From positions 1 through 64,000 of the forward strand of contig NZ_JAIQWW010000010.1 of assembly GCF_020164455.1 (NCBI RefSeq): DNA of 64,000 nt. Reading direction: 5' to 3'. Positions within the stretch are counted from its first letter, which is position 1. Every line of letters starts with the position of its first letter. The notes under the pieces were generated by a model that worked only from the letters and a program-made list of their open reading frames with translations, was not told the origin of the DNA and ran no database searches. Below, in pieces: positions 1 through 9,548 of this stretch. This DNA comes from Phyllobacterium chamaecytisi (GTDB lineage Bacteria; Pseudomonadota; Alphaproteobacteria; Rhizobiales; Rhizobiaceae). The translations under genes and the position numbers were made by a program.

Positions 1-4
1 TCAT

Positions 5-202
5 TCATTCGATATGCATGCGTACCCTGCGTTGGCCCATACTCATTTGATCTGGCCTAAACGAAGAGAATAGTCCATTTTTCCTCAATAAATCAGAGGC
101 TTGGAGCTCACCTCTCACGAGTCGTGCGCAGTCGAGATCGCGGTCCCGCTGCTTGTCGCGACGACGTTCTTCCACATCAAAATATGCTCGTTCAGCGTAC
201 AT
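5..202 (-). CDS. Small charged hypothetical protein
   Basis: A 65-residue reading frame, rich in Arg, Asp and Glu, with no signal peptide or membrane segment. Its layout (a basic/acidic helix, then a stretch ending in RKNGLFSSF) resembles short conserved hypothetical proteins common in rhizobia, but I cannot name a family. The ATG has only a weak AGG about ten bases upstream. It lies downstream of the binding-protein gene on the same strand, separated by 139 bases. It may be a real small gene or a chance frame. Confidence 0.4.
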   Translation of the reverse strand: MYAERAYFDVEERRRDKQRDRDLDCARLVRGELQASDLLRKNGLFSSFRPDQMSMGQRRVRMHIE

Positions 203-341
203 TGCTAAAACCTAACACTCATATCTTCCCAAACTATGCAGTGACTTAGTAAAAGATTCAATGAGAATGCGGCATCAACTAAAAGTGGGGCATGACCAGC
301 TCGACGCGGCATGGGCCGCTCAACTGTTCAATGGATCTGTT

Positions 342-1424
342 CTATGGCTTTGCAGAAACGACTTCGTCGAAAACGTTTCGCCATTTCTTCCCCTCATCGA
401 GGACGATTTTTGAATCGATCACGCTGAGCTTGAGATTCTCTGGCAAAGGAAACAGCGATATGTTTGTCGGAGTGAAGCCGCGCTTCGCCAGGATCGATTG
501 AGCATCGGTCAGTTCAAACTCATAAAAAAGGAGCGCCGCATGCGGATGGGTCGAGTGACGTGAAACCCCGATGCCATTGACGCGAGCTGGAATGGGCGCA
601 ATGCCGAACCATTCTATCGGGGCGCCGTCCTGTTTCAGTTGCTGCGCCTTGTACTGGTAGACGGTCATCGACATAGGCACTTCGCCAGACGCTGTAAGAT
701 TGGTCAGCAAAGTATGACCCTTGCGTACTGAAAGACCGTTGGCGGCGGCAAGTTTCTTGAAGAAATCGATCCCCTCGGCTTCCGAAGGAAAGTTCTTCAC
801 CACGGCAGCGAGCCAGTCGAAGTCCTCGGCCTCAATGCCCAGCTTGCCCTTGAATGCAGGGTTCAGGAAATCGGTCCACGTCTTCGGTACATCGGCGGCC
901 TGCACCAGATTGGTATTGTACGCCGACGTGATGACGTTGAGCCGCGTTCCGATCCAGCTTCGATGCTCGAAGAGGGCGGAGGGTAATATCTGGTTGAACG
1001 TCGGTGAGGAGACCGGCTGCAATATGTTCTCGCGCGTCAAGGCCTCGAGCTCCGGGCCATTGGTTTCGAGAATATCGGCGGTATAACGACCCGCGCGGGT
1101 CTCCGCGACGCCGCGCTGAAGAACGTCTTCAGAACTGCCGCGCCAGACCTCGACCTTTACACCGTATTTCTCTGTGAAAGCGCTTGTGAGCGCGGTCATG
1201 TCATCGACGGGCGCGGACGTGTAGATGGTCAGCGTGCCTTCCTGTTTCGCGCCGTCGATCAGTTTTTGCATGCGATCCGCACCGTCGTATGCGGCAAGCT
1301 CCGCGATGCTGGTCTGCGCCAAGACGGGCGTTGTAACCAGAAGCGACGTCAGTAACGTTGTGGCGAATCCCAACAAGATCTGACGCCGGGATATCGCCTG
1401 GCCCTCGCAAGAATGCTTTTTCAT
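342..1424 (-). CDS. ABC transporter periplasmic substrate-binding protein (iron/AfuA-type fold)
   Basis: This 360-residue protein is an extracellular solute-binding protein of the type that feeds Fe3+ or 2-aminoethylphosphonate-like ABC importers. The N-terminus carries a twin-arginine motif (SRRQILLGF) before a hydrophobic stretch and an AQT cleavage region, so Tat export is likely. The mature part opens with LIDGAKQEGTLTIYTS, typical of this family. The gene is the last of three on this strand, 45 bases after the cupin gene, with a GGGAGGAA ribosome site before the ATG. No ATPase or permease follows inside the window, so its partners are either left of position 1 or elsewhere. The ligand is unknown; the family name alone does not prove iron. 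Confidence 0.88.
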   Translation of the reverse strand: MKKHSCEGQAISRRQILLGFATTLLTSLLVTTPVLAQTSIAELAAYDGADRMQKLIDGAKQEGTLTIYTSAPVDDMTALTSAFTEKYGVKVEVWRGSSEDVLQRGVAETRAGRYTADILETNGPELEALTRENILQPVSSPTFNQILPSALFEHRSWIGTRLNVITSAYNTNLVQAADVPKTWTDFLNPAFKGKLGIEAEDFDWLAAVVKNFPSEAEGIDFFKKLAAANGLSVRKGHTLLTNLTASGEVPMSMTVYQYKAQQLKQDGAPIEWFGIAPIPARVNGIGVSRHSTHPHAALLFYEFELTDAQSILAKRGFTPTNISLFPLPENLKLSVIDSKIVLDEGKKWRNVFDEVVSAKP

Positions 1425-1469
1425 GATTGTTCCTCCCTATTGGATTTCTGAGTCTTCTGTCGTGGGTGT

Positions 1470-2582
1470 CTACCTCGGCGGCAAATCCGCAAGCTCGGTC
1501 TCGTAGGCAGATTCCATTCGTGGCGACAGGCCGTTTTTAGCCAGCGATTCGGCAAACATCGTCCGCACCAATTCGCTCTCGTCGGCATAGTCGATCTGAT
1601 CCCCGCCAAGACGCCGGCTGATCCATGCTTTTGGAACACCTTGCGCATTGCGTATGGAAACCACCTCGTGCTTGAAAGCGAGGTAGCGCGCCGGTGTCTT
1701 GCCCGTGTTGAAATGCTGATGGAACCACATGTTCGGCGGAACGATCAGCGTGCCCACCTCCCATTCGTAGCGCCTCGGTTCCTCGCCCTCCGGCCACATC
1801 AAGGAGTAGCCTTCACCACTGAGAATGATGACATACGCACCGGGGCCATGGGCATGCCCCTTCTTGTAGGTCCCGACCGGAAACTGCGAAATGTGGCTGT
1901 TCATCGAGCCCTTCGCCATATTGAAGCGGATGTGACCGCCCCCGGCGCCGCGTTCCTTGGCACTGATCAATGGCAGGCTCACTGCATCCGCAACGAAGTT
2001 AGTTTCGAGCAGCAGACCCTTTTGCTCGCCCTTGTTACTGAAATAATTCGGTTCGCCAGAGAAACGATTGGGAAAGTCGTGTTTTGAATTGAAGACGAAA
2101 TCGAGGTCTTCATAGAGATTGATGATAGGAGGCGCATTCGTAACGCCGATGTAGCGCGCAGGCTGCTGACCCGAACCGTTGAAATGTTGGTGCAGCGTAT
2201 TGAGAGGAATGGCAAAGAGCGAGCCTGCCTGCCACTCGAAGCTGATCGTTTTGCCGGCGTCGTTCCATACGGTGGTCGATCCACGTCCCTCAAGCACGAG
2301 GATCATTTCCTCGTAAAGCTGGCGATGTGGCGCAAGTGACTTGCCCGCGGGGATCTCCATCACATAGCTGTCGTTGGAGGTCCGCGATGCATCATGATTG
2401 ACGAAGACGGCGTTACCGCCACGCCGCGCCCAGGGCTTCAGGGGTACAGTCCTGAGATTTCGTACGTAGAGCGCAGGGATGATATCAAGCCCCTCATCTC
2501 TTATCCAGCGCGTATAAGGCGTTTCCTTTTCGGTGGCGAACTTGTTTGCCATGTCCTCGGAAACGAGCGCGTCTTTCGCCAT
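1470..2582 (-). CDS. Double-cupin domain protein
   Basis: This 370-residue soluble protein has two cupin barrels. The first, around residues 75-165, contains APHRQLYEEMILVLEGRG and a downstream HQHF; the second, around 235-325, contains KKGHAHGPGAYVIILSGEG and HQHFNTG. His and Glu residues suitable for binding a metal are therefore visible in both halves. This is the general plan of gentisate-dioxygenase-like bicupins, but the substrate cannot be read from the sequence. It sits between the EutA-like gene (33 bases upstream) and the binding-protein gene (45 bases downstream), so the three probably form one operon. No signal peptide is seen. Confidence 0.85.
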   Translation of the reverse strand: MAKDALVSEDMANKFATEKETPYTRWIRDEGLDIIPALYVRNLRTVPLKPWARRGGNAVFVNHDASRTSNDSYVMEIPAGKSLAPHRQLYEEMILVLEGRGSTTVWNDAGKTISFEWQAGSLFAIPLNTLHQHFNGSGQQPARYIGVTNAPPIINLYEDLDFVFNSKHDFPNRFSGEPNYFSNKGEQKGLLLETNFVADAVSLPLISAKERGAGGGHIRFNMAKGSMNSHISQFPVGTYKKGHAHGPGAYVIILSGEGYSLMWPEGEEPRRYEWEVGTLIVPPNMWFHQHFNTGKTPARYLAFKHEVVSIRNAQGVPKAWISRRLGGDQIDYADESELVRTMFAESLAKNGLSPRMESAYETELADLPPR

Positions 2583-2615
2583 CTGGCTTTCCTTTCTTGA
2601 TGGTACTGCAGGTGT

Positions 2616-4412
2616 CTACCGGCTTTCTTTCGTTGCCACGTCCGTCCGCAATTCGGATGGCGTGCTGTGAGAATGGCCGTGATGGTGACCGTGATCCGAG
2701 TCATGATCATGATGGTCAGAACCATGATGGTGATGATGCGTCGCATGCGAATGCGAATGGGGGGGACTGACCACCCTTTCGCGGTGGTGCAGGCGCTGAG
2801 GTTTGCCCGGATTTGAGGCACTTTCATTGAACACGAGGGATTTCACCGTCACTGGCACCGTCCTCGATGGGAGCCGGAGACGGCCAAGATCGACAAAATC
2901 AAAATCCCGTAATGCGAGGCCGTCCAGCACGAGAACTTCGCCAGGCACACCAAGTTCCTCTTTGAGGATCGCACCGAGCGTCATGGCAATGTCACCATCG
3001 AGCATCACAAATAACGGTTGACCCGCATCGATCAGTACACGAAGGCCGGTTTCGACGGCCTCTGCGAAGGCGCGGATACGCGCATATTCAGGTGTACCGC
3101 CCCATTCGAAGGCGAGCGCAACGTTGGGGCTGGTAGCAACGACATCAAACAGTTGAAGATGCCGCTGGATCGTCTGCCCGATCCCGACCGCATCGATTTC
3201 TTTGGAGAGAGCGACGGGCGGACGCAGGACCTGAAGGTTCCGCTGCGGCAGCAGAGTGCCGGGGTCCGACAAGAAACAGGTGTTACCGCTGAGCTGGATG
3301 CTATATTCGGAAGCGCCGAGCGCGGTAGCGCGAATGCACTCGCCCGCCTCAACAAGCGGCCAGGGTATCGCGCCGTTGTCCAGCCGATAACGCAAGGCTA
3401 GGCCAAGCCGAGAGCCGAGATCGCCGAAATCCCGTGTTTCCCGGCCATAGACGAATTCGCCAACACCTCCAGAGATAACTACCCCGTCGAGGTCGCCGAG
3501 TTCCGGCAGGCGATCCGTAAGAAAGAGATGAGTCACATCCTCGCCCGGGTCCCGACTGACAATGGCTGCGGTCAGCGTATCAGCCATGATGGACGCGACG
3601 CGATCGAGATCACCGACGTCGATCCGGTCACCCTCTGACCAATCGAAGCCTGCCCGCTGTGCGTGGTGCCGGCCCGCCGGATCGAGCCGTATGATCCGCC
3701 CGCCCTCATCCACGACCTGAAGACGACCACCGACGTGATAGGCCGCCGTCGCCAAGATCTGGCCATGATCCACCAGCGCGAGCTTTGTCGTGCCGCCGCC
3801 AATGTCGATATTAAGGAGCCGCGTTCCCTGGTCGAAACTGCGCCGCGCGGCACCGGATCCATAGGCGGCGAGCATCGCTTCCATATGATGGCCGGCCGCG
3901 GCACAAACGAACTGGCCACCTTGCGCTGCCAGGATCGAAGCGATCGCATTGGCATTCTCTCGGCGGAGCGCTTCTCCCGTTAGGATGACTGCGCCAGTGT
4001 CGATGGCATCTGGAGAAAGTCTCGCGGCGGCATAGGCGTCGTCGATAATTTCTCCCAACGCCCGGGCATCGATCAGCGCTTCGCTTTCGTAGGGTGTAAA
4101 CCGTACCGGGGATTGGTAGAGTGTTTCGCGCGAAACGATGATGTACCGGCTCGTCAGGTCTTCACCACTGCGTCGAAGATGAATCTTCGAAAAAATCACC
4201 TGTGTTCCGGACGAACCAATGTCGATGCCCACGCTTGCTAGAAAAACATTGTCCTGAATCCAGATGGGATTGCTCGAAAGCGGCTCGGGCGGACCGTAGT
4301 CATCGTGATCGTGATCGGCATCGGGTCCGTGTTCATGTGCGAGTGTGTCGTCATACAGGTGATCGTTCAGGGTGTGTCCGCCCTCAGCGCCTTGTTTGTC
4401 GCGGTCGATCAT
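2616..4412 (-). CDS. eutA: EutA-like ethanolamine ammonia-lyase reactivating factor with His-rich ends
   Basis: The protein (598 residues from the chosen start) matches the EutA reactivase family, ATPase-like proteins that exchange damaged cobalamin in ethanolamine ammonia-lyase. The signature SVGIDIGSSGTQVIFSKI follows a leader of about 50 residues, and INIDGGGTTKLALVDHG-type phosphate-binding sequence (here LNIDIGGGTTKLALVDHG) follows further in. The start at 4412 has a very strong GGGAGGAG site; a 64-codon upstream extension is open but lacks one. Two oddities stand out: an acidic His/Asp-rich N-terminal leader and a C-terminal tail (about the last 60 residues) very rich in His. EutA in enterobacteria is about 467 residues, so both ends are extra. 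No eutB/eutC is visible in this window. Confidence 0.82.
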   Translation of the reverse strand: MIDRDKQGAEGGHTLNDHLYDDTLAHEHGPDADHDHDDYGPPEPLSSNPIWIQDNVFLASVGIDIGSSGTQVIFSKIHLRRSGEDLTSRYIIVSRETLYQSPVRFTPYESEALIDARALGEIIDDAYAAARLSPDAIDTGAVILTGEALRRENANAIASILAAQGGQFVCAAAGHHMEAMLAAYGSGAARRSFDQGTRLLNIDIGGGTTKLALVDHGQILATAAYHVGGRLQVVDEGGRIIRLDPAGRHHAQRAGFDWSEGDRIDVGDLDRVASIMADTLTAAIVSRDPGEDVTHLFLTDRLPELGDLDGVVISGGVGEFVYGRETRDFGDLGSRLGLALRYRLDNGAIPWPLVEAGECIRATALGASEYSIQLSGNTCFLSDPGTLLPQRNLQVLRPPVALSKEIDAVGIGQTIQRHLQLFDVVATSPNVALAFEWGGTPEYARIRAFAEAVETGLRVLIDAGQPLFVMLDGDIAMTLGAILKEELGVPGEVLVLDGLALRDFDFVDLGRLRLPSRTVPVTVKSLVFNESASNPGKPQRLHHRERVVSPPHSHSHATHHHHHGSDHHDHDSDHGHHHGHSHSTPSELRTDVATKESR

Positions 4413-4952
4413 CGGTTCTCCTCCCAAAGCAACCCGGAAACACCTCGCCGACCCCCGGCTTCCGCCGGCCAGTCGCCACGCCTCCGCCGTACGCGAAAGC
4501 TTCAACCTTCGTTCCTGTGGATCGACTGCTTCGACGAACCCGCGAGCGGTTTCCTCGTCCTCCGGCTCGATGTATGTTCCTCTATATGGAACGTCGGTCC
4601 ACATCTAGAAACGTATTTTCGTTTTGAGGTTCTGTCAACGTCCTGAACGCTACTATCTATATTTTGGGGAACGGTCGTCGCGCGCCGTCGCGGGGATGGC
4701 GTTGTCATTTTGGGAAATGTAGTTGAGGACGAATGTCCAATCCTGATTTGAGGGCGGCCTGCTGGACTCGATCAACAGGATGGTGACATTGGAGATATAT
4801 GGAGCTGGCACCCGTATGGCAGGACTCTTGGATATGAGTTGGGCATACGCATGGCTTTGGCGCGCGGAGTGACAATCGCGTCTTTGAGGCACCGACGGTG
4901 ATTGTTGCTTCGTGATGAGAAAACTGCTCCTTGCAAATCACCGCTTAGGTAT
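4413..4952. other. Intergenic region, no gene recognised
   Basis: These 540 bases separate the EutA-like gene from the cyclase gene, both on the minus strand. Short overlapping frames exist near 4500-4990 but they contradict one another and none looks like protein. The EutA-operon promoter should lie here, just right of 4412. I see no convincing operator or terminator. Confidence 0.5.
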
Positions 4953-6827
4953 TCACACGGTAAGCCGCTTCTCCTCCTCGATAAGTTCAAACATTTTCAA
5001 GACTCGAACATCGCCTCTGATAGCGTTTAAATCGGAATCATTCTTGAACCACATAGTCTGATAGTACGAACTTTTGGGAAGGACACTCTGCAGCAATCGG
5101 ATAGCTTTCTCGATCTCACCTATGATCGAGTACACGCAGGCAACGTTGTACTGCGCTACCACATCATCTGGATCGATAGCCAATGCCCGGTCAGCCCACT
5201 CCCGGGCCCGTTGAGGGTCACCAAGGTGCGCCCAAGCCAATGCACCACGATGGGCTGGTCCGGAGTTTTCCGGATTTTTGGCCAGAGCCTGTTCCGCCCG
5301 CCATACTCCAACACGAGCCCAGCTCTCGGTTTCCGCCACTTTACCGAGAGAGCTATATGCGCTCATTAAATGGATGGGCGAGAGATAATCATCCGGCTTC
5401 AACTCGGCAGCTTGTCTGAAATAGTGCACCGCAGACTCGAAGTTACCGCGCATGTAAAAGAAGCGAGCATAGTGGAAATTGGCTTCGTGAAGTCCCTGAT
5501 CGATCGCGAGTGCGCGCTCGAACGAGGCCGCGGCCTCTTCATCATGACCGGCCTGATGTAGAGCCAATCCCCGGGATGCGTGCGCTTCGGCTAAATTTGG
5601 ATCCAGCTCGAGCGCTTTGGCGGCCATAGCTGAAATTCTTTCCAGCGGGAAGTCATCCGGTTGCCAGTCGCGCAATGCTGCCTCGCAGTCAGCAATGCCT
5701 GCGTAGGCCCGGGCATAATCTGGATCCAATTCCACTGCCTTGCAGAACATGCGCCGCGCCAAATGAAGATATGATTTGGTCCAGGCATGCGAAAACTGCC
5801 GTCCCCGCAAATAATAGGTATAAGCTTCGACATTCCCGGTTGGCTCAGTGTCGATTGCTTCTAGCTCTTCCGGCAAGAGCTTGATTTTCAGCTGGCTGAC
5901 GATCGCGTGGGTTATTTCATCCTGTATGGCGAAAATGTCGGTCAGATCCCGGTCATATCGTTCGGCCCACATGTGGCCACCATACAGCGCGTCGATCAGC
6001 TGCCCGGTTATCCGGACACGCTCTCCGACCTTGCGCACACTGCCTTCCAAAACATAACGGACGCCAAGATCCTGCCCGACCTGTTTAATCTTCACGGACC
6101 TGCCCTTGTAAGTGAACACGGTATTGCGTGCCACGACGTGAAGGCTGGAAATCTTTGATAAATCCGTGATGATGTCCTCAGTGATACCATCAGAAAAATA
6201 CTCTTGTTCGGGATCGCGACTCATATTGGTGAATGGCAAGACGGCTATGGTTTTTTGTAGCTGATCAAGCGGGCCAACTATCGTCTGAGTGGTGGCTTCT
6301 ATGCCGGATGGACTGCCAAAACCGATTGTATAAACACGGATATTTTGCTTGATGTTCTTAAGTGCATGTTCGCCTTTGTCTATGAACTTCAAATTTAACC
6401 GGGAGCCCACTTGATCGCGTACTGATGCTGCCACCGCGATACAACCGGCGTCGGCAATGCCTTCCAGACGGGCTGCAACGTTGACACCGTCTCCAAATAT
6501 GTCGCCGTCCTCGACGATTATGTCACCTAGATTGATTCCTATTCGCAAATCGATGCGGTGGTCCTTAGGCACGCCCTGGTTACGTTCTGCCATGCCACGC
6601 TGGATATCGGCGGCGCAGGCGACAGCGTTGATCACGCTGGCGAACTCAACCAGCATGCCATCTCCGGTCAGCTTAAAGGTTCGACCTTTATGGTCATTGA
6701 TCAAGGGGTCAATCAGTTCACTGCGATGGCACTTGAACCTGTTCAACGTACCTTCTTCATCTATGCCCATGAGATGACTGTAGCCCACGATGTCAGCAGC
6801 GAATATAGCGCTCAGCCGGCGTTCCAA
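4953..6827 (-). CDS. Class III adenylate/guanylate cyclase with TPR repeats
   Basis: Residues 1-170 form a class III cyclase domain: FAADIVGYS holds metal-binding Asp12, LTGDG holds Asp56, and GDGVNVAAR supplies the transition-state pair Asn116/Arg120, so the enzyme should be active. A middle section (about 190-320) starting KTIAVLPFTNMS is the TolB/FlgO-like module usual in this rhizobial family. The last 280 residues are TPRs, with repeats such as LAEAHASRGLALHQAGHDEEA. No membrane segment is seen. The start is TTG, supported by GGGGG a few bases upstream. It lies 155 bases after the M32 gene, same strand, but a functional link is not shown. Confidence 0.9.
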   Translation of the reverse strand: MERRLSAIFAADIVGYSHLMGIDEEGTLNRFKCHRSELIDPLINDHKGRTFKLTGDGMLVEFASVINAVACAADIQRGMAERNQGVPKDHRIDLRIGINLGDIIVEDGDIFGDGVNVAARLEGIADAGCIAVAASVRDQVGSRLNLKFIDKGEHALKNIKQNIRVYTIGFGSPSGIEATTQTIVGPLDQLQKTIAVLPFTNMSRDPEQEYFSDGITEDIITDLSKISSLHVVARNTVFTYKGRSVKIKQVGQDLGVRYVLEGSVRKVGERVRITGQLIDALYGGHMWAERYDRDLTDIFAIQDEITHAIVSQLKIKLLPEELEAIDTEPTGNVEAYTYYLRGRQFSHAWTKSYLHLARRMFCKAVELDPDYARAYAGIADCEAALRDWQPDDFPLERISAMAAKALELDPNLAEAHASRGLALHQAGHDEEAAASFERALAIDQGLHEANFHYARFFYMRGNFESAVHYFRQAAELKPDDYLSPIHLMSAYSSLGKVAETESWARVGVWRAEQALAKNPENSGPAHRGALAWAHLGDPQRAREWADRALAIDPDDVVAQYNVACVYSIIGEIEKAIRLLQSVLPKSSYYQTMWFKNDSDLNAIRGDVRVLKMFELIEEEKRLTV

Positions 6828-6982
6828 ATGACCCCCAAATTATGATTTAAATGCAAGAACGCCGGACTGTAACCGCTTCATCGCTTTAAGTCGCGTCCAT
6901 CTTTCGATTGACGACAAGGAGTGACGATATCGATTCCGGCGTCCCATCCACTGCATTCTTACGTTTGGATGCCAAGCGACAA

Positions 6983-8491
6983 TTACACCGCGAGATCGGC
7001 AACCTTGCGCTTCAGATCAGCGACATAATTAGCAACTGACAGTGGCGAACCGGTCGCCTGCTGCAGCAATTCGCCCGGTGTCCGCGACCGCCCATATTGA
7101 TGAACATTCTCGTTCAGCCAAGTCTTCAAAGGAGTGTAGTCGCCCGTATCCAACCCCTCTTTCACCGCAGGAACAGCCTTCGCACTGGCGAAGAATTGCG
7201 AGGACATGATGTTGCCGATCGTATAGGTCGGGAACGATCCCACCATACCCGATGACCAATGCACGTCCTGAAGTACGCCAAGCGTATCGTTTGGAACATC
7301 CAAACCAAGATAGGACTGCATCTTGTCCCGCCAGATGGCCGGCAAATCACCCACCCGGATTTCTCCGGTGATTAGCCCCGCTTCTATCTCCGACCGCAGC
7401 ATGATGTGGAGATCATAGGTGAGTTCATCTGCCTCGACCCGAATCAGGCTGGGACGCGGTGCGTTGACGACCCGCCAAAAATCCTCGACCGAAACATCGG
7501 CGAGTTGTTCGGGAAAGAAGCTGCGCAGTTCATCGAAATGAATCTCCCAGAACCGGCGAGAGCGGCCAACGCGATTTTCCCAAAGGCGCGACTGTGACTC
7601 GTGAGTGCCGAAGCTGCTGCCGCCCACAGCATAAAGGTTGATGAAGTCGGTTGTGAATGCCGAGCGGCTAAAGCGCGCCTCTACCCCTTGCTCATACATT
7701 CCGTGACCAGCTTCATGCCAGACCGCAAAAAGGCCGCCTGGGAGCCAGTCTTCGCGGAACCGACCTGTGATACGAACATCGGCGCTGGTGAAGGAGATTT
7801 CGAATGGATGAACCGTATCGTCAAGACGACCCCTGTTGAAATCGTAGCCGAAACGCTCGGAAATCATACTGGAAAATGCTCGCTGGCGTTCAATCGGGTA
7901 AGTGCGATCGAGAATCTCCGTGCGCACTGGCCGCGCTTGTCGAGCCTCGGCCAGCAAGGGAACCAACGACTTCTGCAACTCCCCGTAGAGTTCGCGCAAT
8001 TTCGCCCAGGTCATTTCCGGCTCGTAAGTCGAAACCAGCGCATCATAAGGATGCGCATCATAGCCAATCGCCGACGCGATCTCGCGCTGCATCTCCATGG
8101 TCGGTTCGAGCCACGGCGCGAAGGCCGCGAAATCATCGACGCTGCGCGCCTGTTTCCATGCCGCCTGTGCATTCGTCTTGAGCTCGGCGGCCGCCGAGAC
8201 AAGTCTTGCCGGGATGCGCGACAGCACACCTATTGATGCCGCTGCCTGCTCGACGGCAGCGCGCTGCAAGGGATCGCCATCTGTACCGGCGCGGGCGCTT
8301 TCAATTGCTTTCATCATTCGGTCGCCGGTCGCGATATCGCGGGCAAGACCAACAAGCGTCGCGATCTGCTTGCCGCGTGCATCAACACCTCCAGGCGGCA
8401 TCATCGTGCGTGAATCCCAGGTCAACAGGTTAACCGCGCACAGGATATCGTTGACCTTGGCGACTTCGCTTTCAAAGGTGGTAAAGCTCAT
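6983..8491 (-). CDS. M32 family metallocarboxypeptidase (Taq type)
   Basis: A 502-residue cytoplasmic zinc carboxypeptidase that removes C-terminal amino acids from peptides. The zinc site WHEAGHG (H259, E260, H263) is intact and the third-ligand region THESQSRLWEN follows about 30 residues later. Length fits the M32 family (about 500). The gene is 37 bases after the second ATPase gene of the importer, so it is very likely the last gene of the dpp-like operon and hydrolyses what the transporter brings in. Confidence 0.93.
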   Translation of the reverse strand: MSFTTFESEVAKVNDILCAVNLLTWDSRTMMPPGGVDARGKQIATLVGLARDIATGDRMMKAIESARAGTDGDPLQRAAVEQAAASIGVLSRIPARLVSAAAELKTNAQAAWKQARSVDDFAAFAPWLEPTMEMQREIASAIGYDAHPYDALVSTYEPEMTWAKLRELYGELQKSLVPLLAEARQARPVRTEILDRTYPIERQRAFSSMISERFGYDFNRGRLDDTVHPFEISFTSADVRITGRFREDWLPGGLFAVWHEAGHGMYEQGVEARFSRSAFTTDFINLYAVGGSSFGTHESQSRLWENRVGRSRRFWEIHFDELRSFFPEQLADVSVEDFWRVVNAPRPSLIRVEADELTYDLHIMLRSEIEAGLITGEIRVGDLPAIWRDKMQSYLGLDVPNDTLGVLQDVHWSSGMVGSFPTYTIGNIMSSQFFASAKAVPAVKEGLDTGDYTPLKTWLNENVHQYGRSRTPGELLQQATGSPLSVANYVADLKRKVADLAV

Positions 8492-8528
8492 CCGGGGTTC
8501 CTCAAGTTCGACAATGCATCAGCGGCAA

Positions 8529-9548
8529 TCAGACCGCATCCGCCAGTGCCGATGGCATGGCGCCAAAATCGACAAGATGGCAGGCGGCGCTGTGTTCTGA
8601 AGCTCGCTTGGTCAGTGCCGGCCTTTCGACCCGGCAGCGGTCGAATACATGCGGACAGCGACTGGCGAACGGGCAACCTGGCGGAACATCCAGCGGGCTC
8701 GGCAATTCACCACGTGCCGCAACGACCCTCGACCGTTGCGTCGGGTCAAGTTCGGGCGCCGCATCGAGCAGTGCTTTCGAATACGGATGGCGCGGCGAGG
8801 CAAACAGACTTTCCGACGGTCCTATTTCCATCATCTGCCCGAGATACATAACCGCAACGCGATGCGAAATATGACGCACCAGCCGCAAATCATGTGCGAC
8901 GAAAATCAGCGTGAGGTGCAACTCCTCCTGCAGCCGCAACAGCAGATTGATAACCTGCGCTTGAACGGACACATCGAGTGCCGAGACGAGTTCGTCCGCC
9001 ACAATGACATCGGGTTCCACTGCGAGCGCTCGGGCAATGCCGATGCGCTGACGCTGGCCCCCGGAAAACTCATGCGGATAGCGGGATGCCGCATCGTGCG
9101 GCAGCCGCACGAGATCGAGAAGTTCGGTAATGCGGGCCGGAATATCCCCTTTAGGACGCATGCGATGCACCGACAGAGCTTCATTCAAGACTTGGCTGAC
9201 TGTCATCCGTGGATTGAGCGAGCCGTACGGGTCCTGGAATATCATTTGCACGCGTTTGTTAAAGGCGCGGCGCTCGACAGATCGCAAAGTCGCGATGTCC
9301 CTGCCCTCAAAACGGATGGCGCCGTCATCCGGATCCAGCAAACGCACCAGGCACCGTGCCAAGGTGGATTTGCCGCAACCGGATTCGCCGACGATACCAA
9401 GCGTCTCACCGCGATGCACCTCGAAGCTGACATTGTTCAACGCATGGACTGCCAATCGCGGCTCGCCGGCCAAGCGCCGCATGAAAGAAGACGATGCGCC
9501 AAATTGCTTGGAGACCCCATCGACGGAGATGATTGGGACAGCGTTCAA
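8529..9548 (-). CDS. Oligo/dipeptide ABC transporter ATPase (DppF/OppF type)
   Basis: The 339-residue second ATPase of the importer. Walker A is GESGCGKST (about residue 55), the signature is FSGGQRQRIGIARALA and the family-typical oligopeptide C-terminal region has GCPFASRCPHVFDRC with its cysteines. The Walker B stretch reads IVADELVSALD, where this family nearly always has DEPVSALD; the catalytic Glu is kept and only the Pro is changed. The start overlaps the stop of the upstream ATPase by four bases, indicating translational coupling. Confidence 0.92.
   Translation of the reverse strand: MNAVPIISVDGVSKQFGASSSFMRRLAGEPRLAVHALNNVSFEVHRGETLGIVGESGCGKSTLARCLVRLLDPDDGAIRFEGRDIATLRSVERRAFNKRVQMIFQDPYGSLNPRMTVSQVLNEALSVHRMRPKGDIPARITELLDLVRLPHDAASRYPHEFSGGQRQRIGIARALAVEPDVIVADELVSALDVSVQAQVINLLLRLQEELHLTLIFVAHDLRLVRHISHRVAVMYLGQMMEIGPSESLFASPRHPYSKALLDAAPELDPTQRSRVVAARGELPSPLDVPPGCPFASRCPHVFDRCRVERPALTKRASEHSAACHLVDFGAMPSALADAV

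Noticed and set aside
306..319. Hairpin GCGGC-ATGG-GCCGC after the first binding-protein gene
   Set aside because: Only five pairs and no T-run in the direction of transcription.
4502..4990. Several short minus-strand frames between the EutA-like and cyclase genes
   Set aside because: They overlap in all three frames, have no ribosome site and show no protein pattern.
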